Positions 47,265 through 60,089 of a DNA stretch of 64,000 nt are shown in pieces. Position 1 is the first letter of the stretch. Each line of letters begins with the position of its first letter. Made by a program: the position numbers and the translations under genes. Below the pieces are notes generated by a model. The model did not search any database and was not told the DNA's origin. It worked only from the letters and a program-made list of their open reading frames with translations. The stretch is from Cristatella mucedo (taxonomy: Eukaryota; Bryozoa; Phylactolaemata; Cristatellidae), in contig WPIO01000093.1 of the NCBI GenBank assembly GCA_009760855.2, positions 556,001 to 620,000 on the forward strand. Direction: 5' to 3'.

Positions 47265-48586
47265 ATCATCTCATCTCGCCCGGGCATCACTGGCACTGCT
47301 CTGCAGTGGTTCAGGTCCTATCTCAGTGGGAGACTCCAGAGTATTGACATGAATGGACAACGATCATCTGAAGTACCTCTGAAATATGGGGTACCTCAGG
47401 GCTCCGTGCTAGGTCCGGTTCTTTTCACGGTTTATACTCTGCCTCTTGCTGATGTGATTGCCAAGCACAATCTAGGCTTTCACTTCTATGCGGATGACAC
47501 TCAGTTGTACCTTTGCTTTGATCCCGCCCAGCCATCGAGCACCTCAAATTCTCTAAACTCACTTGCTGCATGCATTGATGACATCCGCACATGGATGGCA
47601 GCAAATTTTCTAAAACTAAACGATGACAAAACTAACTTACTAGTTATAGGCAAACCCAGTGTGATTCAGATATTGGAAAGGCTGACGCTCAAAATTGGCT
47701 CTGCCAGCATATCTCCTGTCGAATCAGCTCGAAATCTAGGTGTCATATTCCAAAGCGACCTCTCGTTAGACGACCATATCAGCTCCACAGTCAAATCCGC
47801 CTATTTTCAGCTTCATAACATTGCTAAAATTAGAGCTTGTTTAGATAAGGATACCACGGCCAAGTTGGTCCATGCATTCGTGACATCCCGTCTCGACTTC
47901 TGCAACTCACTGCTTACTGGCCTACCGGCATGTGCGATCAGTCGATTGCAGCTGGTGCAAAACTCGGCAGCTAGGCTTGTCTGTCGTGAGCGTCGCAGTT
48001 GCCACATTACTCCACTTCTCGCCGACCTGCACTGGCTACCAGTCAAGCAACGGATTGACTTCAAGGTTTTGTCGCTCACTTTTAGGTCCCTTCATTCTAT
48101 GGCTCCAGCCTATCTCTCCAACATACTCCCCCATCAGGCCAAGCATCGTACCACCCGCTTTTCGGAATCCAACAGTCTACAAATACCCGTACAAACCTCA
48201 AATCCTTTGGAGACCGTGCATTTAGTTCGTATGCTCCCAAAGCCTGGAACTTCCTCCCGACCTGCGTCAGAACATCCCCTGACCTGACCACATTTAAAAG
48301 GAACTTAAAAACACACCTATTTAGGACAGCATTTAGTGGGTCCTTGTGATTCGTCCTTCACGTGCTTATGCGTGCTGACACTGTGCATGCTGCCACTAAC
48401 CACATTTGCATGCTGACCCAGTGCATGTAACCCCTAACCATGTTATTCATTTTGTTTGTTTTTCAAGCATGATTTTACTTACCATTCAATTGCATTTCAC
48501 TTTGCAGCAAATGTAAAGCGCCTAGAGAGAGCTCAAGTTCTCTGAGGGCGCTTTATCAAGTGCATTATTATTATTATTATTATCAT
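47265..48586 (+). mobile_element. LINE-A copy, 5'-truncated, near-intact
   Basis: Starts within RT at SSRPGITGTALQWFRSYLSG and includes PQGSVLGPVLF and FYADDTQLY. A one-base deletion near 48187 shifts the frame (NSLQIPVQTSN against NSLQIPRTNLK). The 3' UTR, hairpin (48512-48560, AAAGCGCC pairing with GGCGCTTT) and (ATT)n follow. It lies in ALDH intron 44786-50979. Confidence 0.92.
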
Positions 48587-48685
48587 GCTCCTTGACGGCA
48601 CATGTAAAGTGCCTAAAAAGAGAGTATGTTATCTGATGGTGCTATACAATTGTATTATTATTTGTATTACTATTATCATTAATAT
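48587..48685 (+). mobile_element. Divergent LINE tail unit adjoining LINE-A
   Basis: GGCACATGTAAAGTGCCTAA, AAAGAGAGTATGTTATCTGA and TGGTGCTATACAATTGTATT, then ATT/TTATT. A tail of a related but different subfamily, directly after the LINE-A (ATT)n. Confidence 0.65.
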
Positions 48686-48777
48686 TATTATGGCTGTCAA
48701 GCCCTGGATTGATGAAGTGTCTCAGAGCAGAGGCTGTTTTCAGCCAGACTCTGTCCCCTCTCGCACAGCCCGAAATA

Positions 48778-48935
48778 GCCCATGAAGTAAGGTGTTTTCT
48801 GCTTACAATCGAGGTCGTGAGTTCGAATCCTGAAGTGGGCGATCCTTTATTGCCAACTGCATGCAAGCGGTGGTGACAGCTGTTAAGGCTCTCCTGCCGC
48901 TCTAGAAATGAGGCTGTTAAATAAGCTAAAAAATC
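48778..48935 (+). mobile_element. SINE-2 in ALDH intron
   Basis: GAGGTCGTGAGTTCGAATCC (box B-like), GGGCGATCCTTTATTGCC, AAGCGGTGGTGACAGCTGTT and GAGGCTGTTAAATAAGCT. Confidence 0.78.
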
Positions 48936-49837
48936 CAGCCAGTACAACTCATGAGTGGTAGCCGAAAATTTTCACGACCACTTACCCGCCTTTTTCATGA
49001 TCACACTACTATATTTTGCCTCCTAGTTCGCCTGATTTTAACTCTCTGGACTGTTGTGTCTAATATATTAGTTGAGATGGAAACCAGCAAGCACTCCCAC
49101 AATACCAAGGACTCGTTAAGGGCTGCTATCACAGACACTGGCAAACAAATAATTATCACGTTATCAACATGCAGTCGTTTCAGAAGCCGCATCGAAGCTG
49201 AAGGCGGTTTTATTGGATAAACTTTTGCTATCAAATTCTATGAATAGTCAGATCGGTTTTACTACTGAATATTTTCGCTTCTTCAAAGCAAATTTTGTTC
49301 TCAAATAGATCATGAGCCCTGTACATGAGTGTATGCAAACATAAATAAGCGTCCTCGATTTTTGCTAGCGTTTGATAATGAATGTAAATGCTGCCTTAGC
49401 GAACAACAACAACCAGCTTTAGCAACTTCATTGCCCATTCGAGAGACAAGTGCAAATGTTTAAGGCTGTCTGTGACACCTCAAGTGTCTTTCAGTAGCAA
49501 CTCTGACAGTTAAGATCGCCCACCATTCAAAAATTGAAAGTGATCTATATGCATGAGGGAGGATATCCTTGTGGGGTAGTGAGAATGCACACTGTGCACA
49601 GGCCAAGCTGACATTAGTTCTCCAGCTACCAATCTTGGTATTTCTATTCAAGCCGGCCCGCTTTGATCGTCACTTTATCGAGTGCCCCCCTATTCGGCTA
49701 TGCTCTTCATATTTTATTAGCCGCAGAGATCATGTTGTTAGCTACGGTAAAGCTGCATAGGCTGCCAGTAGGATCGAGAAAACAAACTCTCCAGCATGGC
49801 GACAACTCAGTATTTATGTATTGAGGAGACGAGGCAT
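48936..49837. other. No gene seen
   Basis: Intronic. ORFs up to 89 codons lack motifs. Confidence 0.4.
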
Positions 49838-50030
49838 CTCGTAGACAATAATAATAACAACAAGATATTTAACTAAAAACATCAGATAATTCAATCTCTT
49901 TCTATGCACTTTACAATTGTTGCAAAGGAAGAATGTTCAAATGGTTAGTGGTAACATGCACAAGGTCAACAAGCATAACATGATTAGAGGTTGACATTCG
50001 CAGTATCAACAAGCAAATTCAGTCAGCGGC
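49838..50030 (-). mobile_element. Degraded LINE-A tail
   Basis: AATAATAATAACAACAAGAT, TAATTCAATCTCTTTCTATG and CAATTGTTGCAAAGGAAG in reverse orientation, with 3' UTR remnants. Confidence 0.65.
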
Positions 50031-50039
50031 AACAGCATA

Positions 50040-50172
50040 CAAGCCCTGGTTTGGCCCAGGGGTAAGGTGTTCACCTTTATTAATCAAGGTCGCGAGCTAG
50101 AACCTTGCGTTCTATGTGAAGCACCTGGCTAGAAATGAGGTTATCATGTGGTACTATACCAGTGAATTCCAT
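50040..50172 (+). mobile_element. tRNA-derived SINE with LINE-A-type tail, degraded
   Basis: CCTGGTTTGGCCCAGGGGTA head, CAAGGTCGCGAGCTAGAACC and tail GTGAAGCACCTGGCTAGAAA...GTGGTACTATACCAGTGAAT. Confidence 0.7.
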
Positions 50173-50760
50173 ATTGGTCATGTAAATTTGTGCAAGCAAT
50201 AACACGTGCAAGCCCTAAGCTCAGGTACACGTAAATATCTACGTGTCATAATAACTAGGGCTGTACCCAACATTTGCGTCGTGCGGCTCTGGGACCTGAA
50301 TAGTGGGCCGAAAAAAGTTATTTGGTATTCGGCCAGACAGTAGCAGTCGGACCGACCACGAACAGTGGTCATATGGCATTTGCTTCTGCATATTCGGAAG
50401 CTAAAGCAAGAAGATTGGAGGAAGCTCTTTCATTAACATAATGCCAAGTGTAAGGATGCAAAAATCCATATGGATTTAACTTGCAATAGTAATGGCCAAG
50501 CAGTATTTGAGAGCACGTTATTACTCCGGATGAACAGCTATGCATGAGTGTTTTCCTGCTAGCTACAAACGTTCATTGCAACCTAGCCGGCTTGCTACTT
50601 TAGTCACACTTGGTCGAGTGACCGGCTGATCCACTGCCCTTGCTTATTGCACCCTGCTTTACAAAAAGTCAAACATCACGGCTGAACATGCAGTGAATGA
50701 AGTGCCAAAAGTGCAGGCGCATTGCAGCAGGAGCTGAAGTGGTGCAGCTGCTTCTTGTGG
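50173..50760. other. No gene seen
   Basis: Intronic sequence next to the ALDH exon at 50980-51209. No feature assigned. Confidence 0.4.
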
Positions 50761-50858
50761 ACTAAAAGCCAGAGCTGACAGCTATACGACGGAGGCAGTC
50801 CGAGTCTCTCCTGTGCGCCGAAAAAGCTCGTTCGGTGTGCAAGTGCAGCTGGGGGTCA

Positions 50859-51209
<351 letters not shown>

Positions 51210-51389
51210 CTAAGGAACGGCACGCCAATGTCAGCCTCGGCGGGATGTCTAGAGCAAGCGACGGGCGCTCACTGGCAAATCAAGCATTACCGCAGCCTCA
51301 GGATACACAGACGGCGGCAAAAAGGCAGCAGATCGCACATTACCCACTAGACCGTCGATCAGCGAAGAACAAGCAGGGCAACATTTTCT

Positions 51390-51690
51390 TAGCTGGTTCC
51401 ATGCACTTACTTAAACAGCAATGCAACGACAACTACTCTCCTACTGCCGACTATATGACACATCCTTTTCAGCGGTCATGAGCTGCTACTTCTATGCTAC
51501 TCACTACCTCAACTGCTCTCCTGACTCTGCTATGCTTCCCACTTTTTCTTTGTTGCGTGAGACGAAGTCTGTTGACTACCGAATGCGTACCGAAAGCCGC
51601 TTAGGCTGTGAGTGCGCTATACAAAACTCTCCTGCGTAACACCCACATGGTCTTTATGACTTTGCGGAGTTACAGACGGAGATACATTAA
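51390..51690 (+). mobile_element. LINE-B 3' end in ALDH intron
   Basis: Plus-strand frame YLNCSPDSAMLPTFSLLRET then MRTESRLGCECAIQNSPA. The 3' end CTCCTGCGTAACACCCACAT and GGAGTTACAGACGGAGATAC shows the family terminus clearly. Confidence 0.85.
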
Positions 51691-52264
51691 TAGCTCATGC
51701 AGAGATCGCACACAGTAAGCAACAAGCCGGGAAGCTCCCTGCTCTCATCAATTCTTGCAAATTTCATGCCCCTACTTCGCTTTGCTACAACAAGCACCGA
51801 GGCTTTTCAACTCATCCTGCTTGGGCAGCAGCGCTCCATCCAGATATAGCCGGGTTCACGCCAACGTTGAAAGCTAACCAGGCTTCAACAAGGAAAACAA
51901 GAAGAGGCCATCCAAAGTTATGGTCTGACCTCTCGATCAGCAGTCACGAGCACTGCACCAATAAGGTCAATATCCCACCAATACCAGTCGGGCATTGTCG
52001 AAAAGGAGTTTGAACGCAGACCTTTGCAGCAAGCATAAGTAGTCGCCCATTTAAAAAGTGCCGCTCAAAGTGCCCATTTAACAGGTTCTTTGATACACTC
52101 AGCAACCAAACTGAGTTGCCCTGTAGTTGCTGACATATTCAATGCATCACTGGAGTGGCATCGTTTCCTTTTGCTTTCGTTGGCTAAGCATCGACCAGCA
52201 TATCTAGAACATTGTAACTCTTTGCTTAGCCATGTGGATCGCTCGCATTAATGAACAGAAATTC
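51691..52264. other. No gene seen
   Basis: Intronic, unassigned. Confidence 0.4.
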
Positions 52265-52340
52265 TCTTTATAATAATAATACTACATTTGATATAGCACC
52301 CTCAGAGAGCTCAATCTCTTTCTAGGCACTTTACATTTAG
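52265..52340 (-). mobile_element. Stand-alone LINE-A tail unit
   Basis: ATAATAATACTACATTTGAT, CCTCAGAGAGCTCAATCTCT and CTAGGCACTTTACATTT, with plus-strand LINE RT sequence following instead of a 3' UTR. Confidence 0.65.
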
Positions 52341-52960
52341 GACTCTACGACAATGCCCTTAATCGTCTGCCACTGGTTCAAAACTCATCAGCAAGTATGG
52401 TATTTTGCCAACACCGGAGCTGCTACGTCGTGCCACTTCTGTCTGATCTCTACTGGATCTAATCAAGCACCAAATCGACTTAAAGATCCTCTGTTTGGCT
52501 AACAGGTCATATTTCTCGCTTGCAACAGCCCTGCTATCTAACCTCTTTGAAAACTAACTAAATGTTGGAAGTTTCATTAGGAAGACAGCCTTCACAGGTA
52601 GCCATCATGTCAGATCCCTATTTAAGATTAGAGACTGTCTACCACGGTGGTTTGCAAAAAAATGTAACTTGCTCCCTGGTTGTGACTGGGCTGGATTACA
52701 GCAATTCCCTTTTGGCTAGGCTACCAAAAAAATGCTACTCGGTCACTTAGGCTGGTGATAAATATGGCTGCTAGGCTAGTTAATAAATCTCAAGAGGTTT
52801 AGCCATGTGTCTGCTTTGCTGAAGGAGCTGCGGTGGCTCCCGGTTGATAGACAAACACAAAGTAAAGTTCTTATAATGAATCATAAGGCCTGCCATGGAT
52901 GGCTTGGCTTCTTCATAAATAGCTGAACTGCTCCATCATTTTAGCCTCTTCGGCCTCAGG
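52341..52960 (+). mobile_element. Degraded LINE RT C-terminus
   Basis: Plus-strand frames such as TGLDYSNSLLARLPKKCYSV recall RLDFCNSLLTGLP of LINE-A. Many stops. Confidence 0.6.
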
Positions 52961-53510
52961 CTGTCTATGGATAATAAATCACTTACTGTAGGACTGCAAA
53001 AGAAAGACGTGACGAGCAGTGCATCTGAGGGAAAGTGGGGAGAGTGAGTGAAGCAGACTGCAATCTAAGCAGACGCATTCATAAATGAAGGGAATTGCAA
53101 AGTTAGTGGCCATCAAAGTGTGAATGTCGTAGAGGCAGGTTTCAAGGGGACCAATTGAGATGCGGGTGAGGAGCAAAGACAGAACACCTGGAACGGAAGC
53201 ACCACAGTCGGTAGTAGGACAGTAATAGTGTCTAGCATAAGAGTTGTGGAAGTTAGTTCTAAAGTCTAGGACCCGCAAAGCAAAAGCTTCTGTTGCCAAC
53301 GGTCCTTTAACCAAGGAAATAAAACAGCTAATTTATTATCCATATAGGATGTGGGAGCACGAGGAGGCCAAAACTGGTGCAGCCGTTCAGCTAGGTACGA
53401 AGGAGCCAAGCCATGCATGGCAGGCCTTGTAGGCCAGTGTAAATATGTTCCTCTGTATCCATTGATGAATCGGGAGCCATTGCAGCCCTAGCCATCTGGC
53501 CAACCTTTTC
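52961..53510 (-). mobile_element. LINE-B copy, degraded
   Basis: Reverse strand: ALRVLDFRTNFHNSYARHYY, TTDCGASVPGVLSLLLTRIS, and the stretch matching 46010-46060 (GGGAGCCATTGCAGCCCT on plus). Confidence 0.75.
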
Positions 53511-53735
53511 CTCGCTTGCAACAGCGTACCTATCCAACCTCCTTGCTCATCTAATATGTTCTCGAACCACCTGCCGCTAAGCTCCGGTCCTATCGCCGTC
53601 CCTTGCACTAAACTGAAATCGTTTGGTGATAGGGCCTTTCGTTTGCGTGCACCAAAACGTCTGGAGCTGGCTTCTGGCTTTGGTAATTTACTGAAATGAC
53701 CTTGCATTTTTCAAGTCTCATCTAAAGACGTCATC
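53511..53735 (+). mobile_element. LINE C-terminal relic
   Basis: ATAYLSNLLAHL- and KSFGDRAFRL-like frames on the plus strand. Confidence 0.5.
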
Positions 53736-54488
53736 AAAAGTACTAATTTAAATTCGGGCTTGTCTAGATAAGGATACCACGTCAAAGTTGGCCCATGCAT
53801 TTGTGACATCCTGTCTTGACTTCTGTAACACTGCTTGCTGGCCTACCGGCACGTTCAATCAGACGGTTACAGCTGATACAAAGCTCTGCAGCTAGGCTTG
53901 TCTGTCGTGAGCAGCGCAGTTGCCACTTCGCATCACGTCTTGCCGACCTGCACGACCCTGCCAGTCAAGCAACGCACCGACTTCAAGGTTCTGTCACATA
54001 CTGTTTAGGTCCCTTCATTCTCTGGCTCCAGCCTAGCTATCAGAACTACTCACCCACCAGGCGAAGAATCATGCAACCTGCTGTTTTGACTTGAATCGTT
54101 TAGCCATACATTGTAAGAACCTCAAAAATCTTTGGAGACCATGCATTTAGTTTGTATAACAATAATAATAAGAATAAATAATAATACATGAATACATATA
54201 ATAATAGTAATAATAATAATATATCGCATGCTCCCAAAGCCTGGAACTCATTACCGATGCACGTCACAACGTCCCTGACGTAACAATATTTAAAAAGAAG
54301 CTTAACACGCCTATCTACTACAGCATTTAGTGGGTCTTTGTGACCTGTCCTTCGTGTGCATATGCCTGCTTATACTGTGCCTGCTGCTTGCGGATATTGC
54401 CACCAATCATTTGGTAATGCTTTCTATATAGATAAGTAAAGTGCCTGGAAAGAGATTTAGTTCTATGAAGGTGCTATACAAATGTATA
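53736..54488 (+). mobile_element. LINE-A-related copy, 3' part
   Basis: Contains TCTAGATAAGGATACCACGT, ARLVCREQRSCHFASRLADL and the tail GTAAAGTGCCTGGAAAGAGA. Interrupted at about 54160-54225 by an AATAATAAT-rich stretch between GTTTGTAT and GCATGCTCCCAAAG. Confidence 0.8.
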
Positions 54489-54693
<205 letters not shown>

Positions 54694-54879
54694 AGTACAT
54701 GTTTTAACCTGATTGTGATTGCAACACCAAACTGCGGAACACATTGCAGAACTATTATAGAGTAGCTATAGTAGCTCCTGCTTGTAGGGCGCCTTTCAAA
54801 CAAGAGATAGTGTGTCTCTCTAGTTAGTCCCCGAATTTAATGCAGGTCTTTCGGCAGAAAATAACTAGACTGGTAACTA

Positions 54880-55540
54880 CAGTTGTCCCTCGCCACTTTG
54901 TGCTACTTTCGTGGCTTCACTCTACCGGACGGTTTTTTTCAAATATATTCATTAAAAAGTTTATCAAGATAGTGAAAAAGATTCAGCACATGTTCGGTAG
55001 TCTGAGTCAATTATACACCCCTGTATTACAAAAATAAAATTAAAATTAGTACACATAGACTGTAGGCCTACGTAGTAGACACCCTGCAAATCCTGTAATG
55101 CCAGGTGCAGCCACTAGACCAATCCTCATGTGTAGGCAAGAACTTTTTTCCAAAAAATCGGGTATGGTAAAACCAAGCCAATCTGAGCATGCTGTTCACT
55201 TTGCTATCCTGTCTTCTAAATGTACAATTAAATTTACACTAATGATAATATGATTGATATATTTAACGTCTAATGTGTCTTATTTTCTATTATTTTGTCT
55301 AATACATCGGGTAATGCGAGTGTAATGGTGACTAAATGGGTGTTATTTCATGTCCAGAGAGTCCAATTTCATGTCTAATAATGTTAAAAACCGCACAGAT
55401 ATTTAGAGGGCTGTGAACAGGTTTTCCATGCTCTAACTACGAAAACATTCAATTTATAAATAAAGAATCCTACTTCACGGAAATTCACCTGTTGCGGTAG
55501 AGTCAGGAACTGATCAAATACGGTAAACGATGGACGGCTG
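54880..55540 (+). mobile_element. Tigger/pogo-type MITE with TA target duplication
   Basis: The left end CAGTTGTCCCTCGCCACTTT and right end AAACGATGGACGGCTG form imperfect inverted repeats. TA flanks both sides (54878-54879 and 55541-55542). Internal motifs CGTGGCTTCACTCTACC, GGTTTTCCATGCTCTAACTA and TCCTACTTCACGGAAATTCA resemble Tigger-family non-autonomous elements. No transposase ORF. Inserted in the ALDH intron. Confidence 0.8.
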
Positions 55541-55979
55541 TACTCCCTCGGTCACTGCTCGTCGTTTAACATGCTGGCTGTATAAGAGGTATTTGTTCAC
55601 TGCTACAGTTAAGGAATTTTCCAGTATTAAAATCGCTTACTATTATTAGCAGTACAGCACGCCTTCTGCACTCATAAAATGATTGTAACCTATCAATAAG
55701 TTGTCAACGGTAGACAAGGTAACATGTCTGCATTGACATGTAGGCCGGGTACGATTGGCCTTGATTGACTCTTCAGATACTAAAGCAGGAGGCAATCGCT
55801 TGAAAAAGAACCACAGCTTAGTTGAACCTACGATGGAACTCAATCAGGTGGCTGGGCTTCTGGCACGAGTGCTGGCACCTAAGGCAGGTGGCTGGTAACC
55901 TATGACAAACCGACACGAGCAACAGGTGCATATCAGAAGGGAACTGCATTTGGCCAAGGCTATTCACTTAGGCAGTGAC
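55541..55979. other. No gene seen
   Basis: Intronic, unassigned. Confidence 0.4.
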
Positions 55980-56165
55980 TAGTCAACTGCTTTCCTGACT
56001 CTGCTATGCTTCCCACTTTCTCTTTGTTACGTGAAACAAAGTCTGTTGGCTACCGAATGTGTACCAAAAGCCGCTTAAGCTGAGAGTGAGCTAAACAAAA
56101 CTCTCCTGCATAACACCCACATAGTCTTTATGACTTTGTGGAGTTACAGATGGAGATATATTTCA
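55980..56165 (+). mobile_element. LINE-B 3' tail in ALDH intron
   Basis: TGGCTACCGAATGTGTACCA, CTCTCCTGCATAACACCCAC and GGAGTTACAGATGGAGATAT. Confidence 0.8.
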
Positions 56166-56324
56166 TTACATTACTAGTGGCACTGGCATCAGATGCTGCT
56201 CTCGACACTGGATGAATGTCAACTGTTATGTCGACCTCGTAGTGGTGAACATTAGATATTTTAAGCCGCCAGCTGGATTTGTACAGGGTCTCTCAACAAA
56301 GTAAACCCTCAGGGACCATACAGT
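56166..56324. other. No gene seen
   Basis: Short intronic spacer. Confidence 0.4.
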
Positions 56325-57135
56325 CAGAGGGTAATGATAATACTAGTTCTTATAATATTTAAAGAGTACCCTAAGAGAACCAAATCTCTTTCTAGGAACT
56401 TTACATGTGCACTAAAACAAACACGTCAGTTGGCTAGTGATAGCATGCAATATTTGAGCAAAGAAAAAGCAAAAAAAGCAGAGCAAAAAAACAAAGCAGA
56501 GCAAAAAAAGAGCAGAGCAAAAAAGCAGAGAGCTCCAGATAGACCAGACAGCAAATGCTTTGAAGAATAGCAAGTGCCCTTTCAACTTCTTTTTAAATAT
56601 CGTGAGGTCAGGTTTCATTATGTCAGTCAGAAGTGAGTTCGCGAGCACACGAACTAAAGGCAAGGTCTCCAACGGATTTAATGTTGGTTAGAGGCACGTC
56701 TAAAAGAATAAAGTCAGAAGAGCAGGTGAAATTATGCCTAGTCTAACAGGGCAGCACTTCGGATATGTAGGCAGGAGCGAGAGAGTGAAGGGACCTGAAT
56801 GTGAGTCAGTAAACCTTTAAGTCAAAACGCAGCTTGATGGGGAGCCAGTGCAGGTCGGCAAAAATTGGCGCTGTGGTAATTGCAACTTCACGGCAGACAA
56901 GCACAGGCGCATAGCTTTGCACTAACTGTAAATAAGTGCCTTATTGCGATAACCAATGGCCATTACACCTAGAAATCCAGTTACACTAGTGATATAGTAG
57001 CTCCGTGCAGAGAGGCTCCAGTAGGATGTGGTGGTCAATTGCATCAAATGCAGCTGAGACATCTAAGATTCCCTTTGCAGCAAATGTGAAGCGCATAGAA
57101 AGAGATTGAGTTCTCTGAGGGCGCTTTATCAAGTG

Positions 57136-57180
<45 letters not shown>

Positions 57181-57365
57181 GAGAGAACCGGCACAAAGGC
57201 TCAACCCAGATCAGCTTAGTTCATACAATCATTATCTAACCAAAGCAGAGCAGTTTCTATGGAATATTAGCTCTAAATCCATATTGAAATGTGCTAGCAA
57301 GATACGATTAACTGATGTAATCGTTTAGCTGCTGGACTACCACTCGTTCGGGATTTTTGGATATA
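56325..57365 (-). mobile_element. Old LINE relic with nested tail unit
   Basis: Minus-strand LINE with tail at 56345-56420, RT C-terminus, and DVSAAFDAIDHHILLEPL (motif A) near 57000-57060. An A-rich tetramer-like repeat (GCAAAAAAGCAGAG) lies at 56457-56530. Interrupted at 57070-57180. Confidence 0.75.
57070..57180 (+). mobile_element. Stand-alone LINE-A tail unit nested in a LINE
   Basis: TTCCCTTTGCAGCAAATGTG, hairpin, GGGCGCTTTATCAAGTGC and about 14 ATT units. It interrupts motif A of the minus-strand relic. Confidence 0.85.
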
Positions 57366-57368
57366 TCC

Positions 57369-58362
57369 CCACATGGATGGCAGCAAATTTTCTAAAACTA
57401 AACGATGACAAAACTAACTTACTTGTTATGGGCAAACCCAGTGTGATGCAGAGATTGGAAAGGCTGACTCTCAAAATTGGCTCTGCCAGCAAATCTCCAA
57501 TTGAATCAGCTCGAAATCTAGGTGTCATATTCCAAAGCGACCTCTCGTTAGACGACCATATCAGCTCCACAGTCAAATCCGCCTATTTTCAGCTTCATAA
57601 CATTGCTAAAATTCGGGCTTGTTTAGATAAGGATACCACGTCCAAGTTGGTCCATGCATTCGTGACATCTCGTCTCGACTTCTGCAACTCACTGCTTACT
57701 GGCCTACCAGCATGTGCGATCAGGCGATTGCAGCTGGTGCAAAACTCTGCAGCTAGGCTTGTCTGTCGTGAGCGACGCAGTTGCCACATTACTCCACTTC
57801 TCGCCGACCTGCACTGGCTACCAGTCAAGCAACGGATTGACTTCAAGGTTTTATCGCTCACTTTTAGGTCCTTCATTCTATGGCTCCAGCCTATCTCTCC
57901 GACATACTCCTCCATCAGGCCAAGCATCGTACCACCCGCTTTTCGGAATCCAACAGTCTACAAATACCTCGTACAAACCTTAAATCCTTTGGAGACCGTG
58001 CATTTAGTTCGTATGCTCCCAAAGCCTGCAACTCCTTCCCGACCTGCGTCAGAACATCCCCTGACCTGACTACATTTAAAAGGAACTTAAAAACACCTAT
58101 TTAGGACAGCATTTAGTGGGTCCCTGTGATTTGTCCTTGATGTGCTTATGCGTGCTGACACTGTGCATGCTGCCACTAACCACATTTGCATGCTGACCCT
58201 GTGCATGTCACCCCTAACCATATTATTCATTTTGTTTGTTTCTCAAGCATGATTTTACTTACCATTCAATTGCATTTCACTTTGCAGCAAATGTAAAGCG
58301 CATAGAAAGAGATTAAGTTCTCTGAGGGCGCATTATCAAGTGCATTATTATTATTATTATAA
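57369..58362 (+). mobile_element. LINE-A copy, 5'-truncated
   Basis: Starts at TWMAANFLKLNDDKTNLL. The C-terminal RT frame is open to about 57870, where a one-base deletion shifts it. The 3' UTR, hairpin tail and (ATT)n at 58346-58360 follow. Nearly identical to 47265-48586 and 61640-64000. Confidence 0.92.
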
Positions 58363-58374
58363 AAAAGGCAGACG

Positions 58375-58660
58375 AAAGACTGGCGAATACTACTTTATCT
58401 CGACAGCCTCAGTTTTTAAAGGGAAGTGGACTTCAGAAGAAGGGATTTCACAGATAACCAGGGGCATGCTTTCAATCTTTGACATGGTCGGCAGCAACAG
58501 GTCAGTGCATCTAACAAGGACAGCTGTTGGGCCAGAGTCTAGAAGATTAGTGACCTTTTAAGCCTGGGAAATAGAGGCACGTGTGAAGAAGGAGAGACGG
58601 AGAGCTGAGCGATGAGAGGCTGTGGCCTCAGTTCTCTACGCATTATACGATCCTTTGGCA
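58375..58660 (-). mobile_element. Old LINE relic (RT N-terminal region)
   Basis: The plus-strand text CATGGTCGGCAGCAACAGGT and GTGCATCTAACAAGGACAGC aligns with CATGGCAGCAGCAGATCAAT ... of the LINE-A RT at 7738-7800. Confidence 0.6.
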
Positions 58661-59639
58661 TAAGAACTCGTCAGTGAATTGCAAGACGTCCATCGGTGCT
58701 GGTGCTGTTCACTATATAATTAATAGCTTCCTATCCTCTTCTGCTCACTACTCCATCAAAAATTTCCGAGCTAGTAGAAAGAGTATGAAACAGCCCAGGT
58801 ACACAATTTGGAGCAAGAATTATCAAATAAATACTAAAATCCACTAGAGGGAAAATCGGGGGGAAATCACTGCAACACAAAATCGATGTTAAATCTTAAA
58901 TACCCGAACAGATCAAGTCTTGGTAGTTGGGGGACTGCCACCATTATAGGGTCTCTGTTGGAAGAAAGCAGAGTCTCGAGGTCACCTCGAGGCTAACGTC
59001 TTGTGGCAATGAATTGGATTCGATTGGGCCACTGCTAGCAGGATGCTATGCTCGCTTGCATTCGGGTGACATCGCCCGCTGAGTGCACCGCAGGGAAGAA
59101 CAGAACGTTTTGCTGCTCGCTGGCTTATTTTACAGCGCTCTGTTAACTTCATACCCTCTGCAGGTGTTCGATGCTCGGCAGTGGTCTGATTTATGAAAGG
59201 AACATCAGAAGAATGACCGAGCTAAGTTATTGATGTTCTCTGGGTCTAGTAACTCTTATGACTGTATTTACAGAAATGCACACATCGTTCTGACACTGTG
59301 GCCTAGTGACCGTATTTCTGCATCATCCGTCATTTTACCAGTCTTCTTCCAAAGAAACCTTGGAACTGAGGACCACTGAGTTAAGGTTAGCATTAATTGA
59401 TCGATGAAAGCACTAATTATGTTTAACTTGTCCAATGCTGGTTACGAAAAAAAATATTCGTCAGAGAGGCAGCAGTGGCTTCTGTGAGAACCATTTCCTG
59501 AGAGGAACCTGGCAGGAGAGTTATTTTGTGCACATAAAGGTGGTAATACAATACACACAACTCCTAAAACCTAAAAATTACCGTCAGTCCTAAACCTACA
59601 GATTGACGGTGCCAGACAATGCATTTACTATAAAATATT
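58661..59639. other. Unassigned intronic sequence, possibly old LINE 5' region
   Basis: No ORF. A few segments near 59200-59520 may belong to the same LINE relic but cannot be shown. Confidence 0.35.
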
Positions 59640-60060
59640 GCAGCGTCAATGTTGAGAAGATTGCACCTGCCATCTGTGTCACAGCTTGCCAAGACTTCCA
59701 GCGAGCCATCGAAGCACCACCTTAAGTCGGCAGGTACTCTGCCTCCTCGTAATCAAGTCCTACATGGACAACAAATTAGTTGTTCAGTTGCTTAGATTAA
59801 AGACCTGTGGCAACAAAAGCTTTTGCTCTGCAGGTACAACAACCAGCCGTCCTGAGCTGTTACTTTTATGCTTCTCACTACCTCAACTGCTGTCCTGACT
59901 CAGCCATGCTTCCCACTTTCTCGTTTATTCATGAGATGATGCCTCTTGGCCACCTCAAGCGTACCAAAAGCCACTTAGGGCCTTGAGTGGGCGACAGGAA
60001 ACTCCTGCACACACCCACTTAGTAATTGTTGTATTGTGGAGTTACAGACATACATTACAA
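59640..60060 (+). mobile_element. LINE-B 3' end in ALDH intron
   Basis: MDNKLVVQLLRLKTCGNKSF then CSAGTTT; compare MDNKLAVPFLRLKTVADRSF at 15071-15391. Family 3' end GGAGTTACAGACATACATTA. Confidence 0.8.
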
Positions 60061-60089
60061 TACTTCAATTTGTAACAACTATCCAAGCA

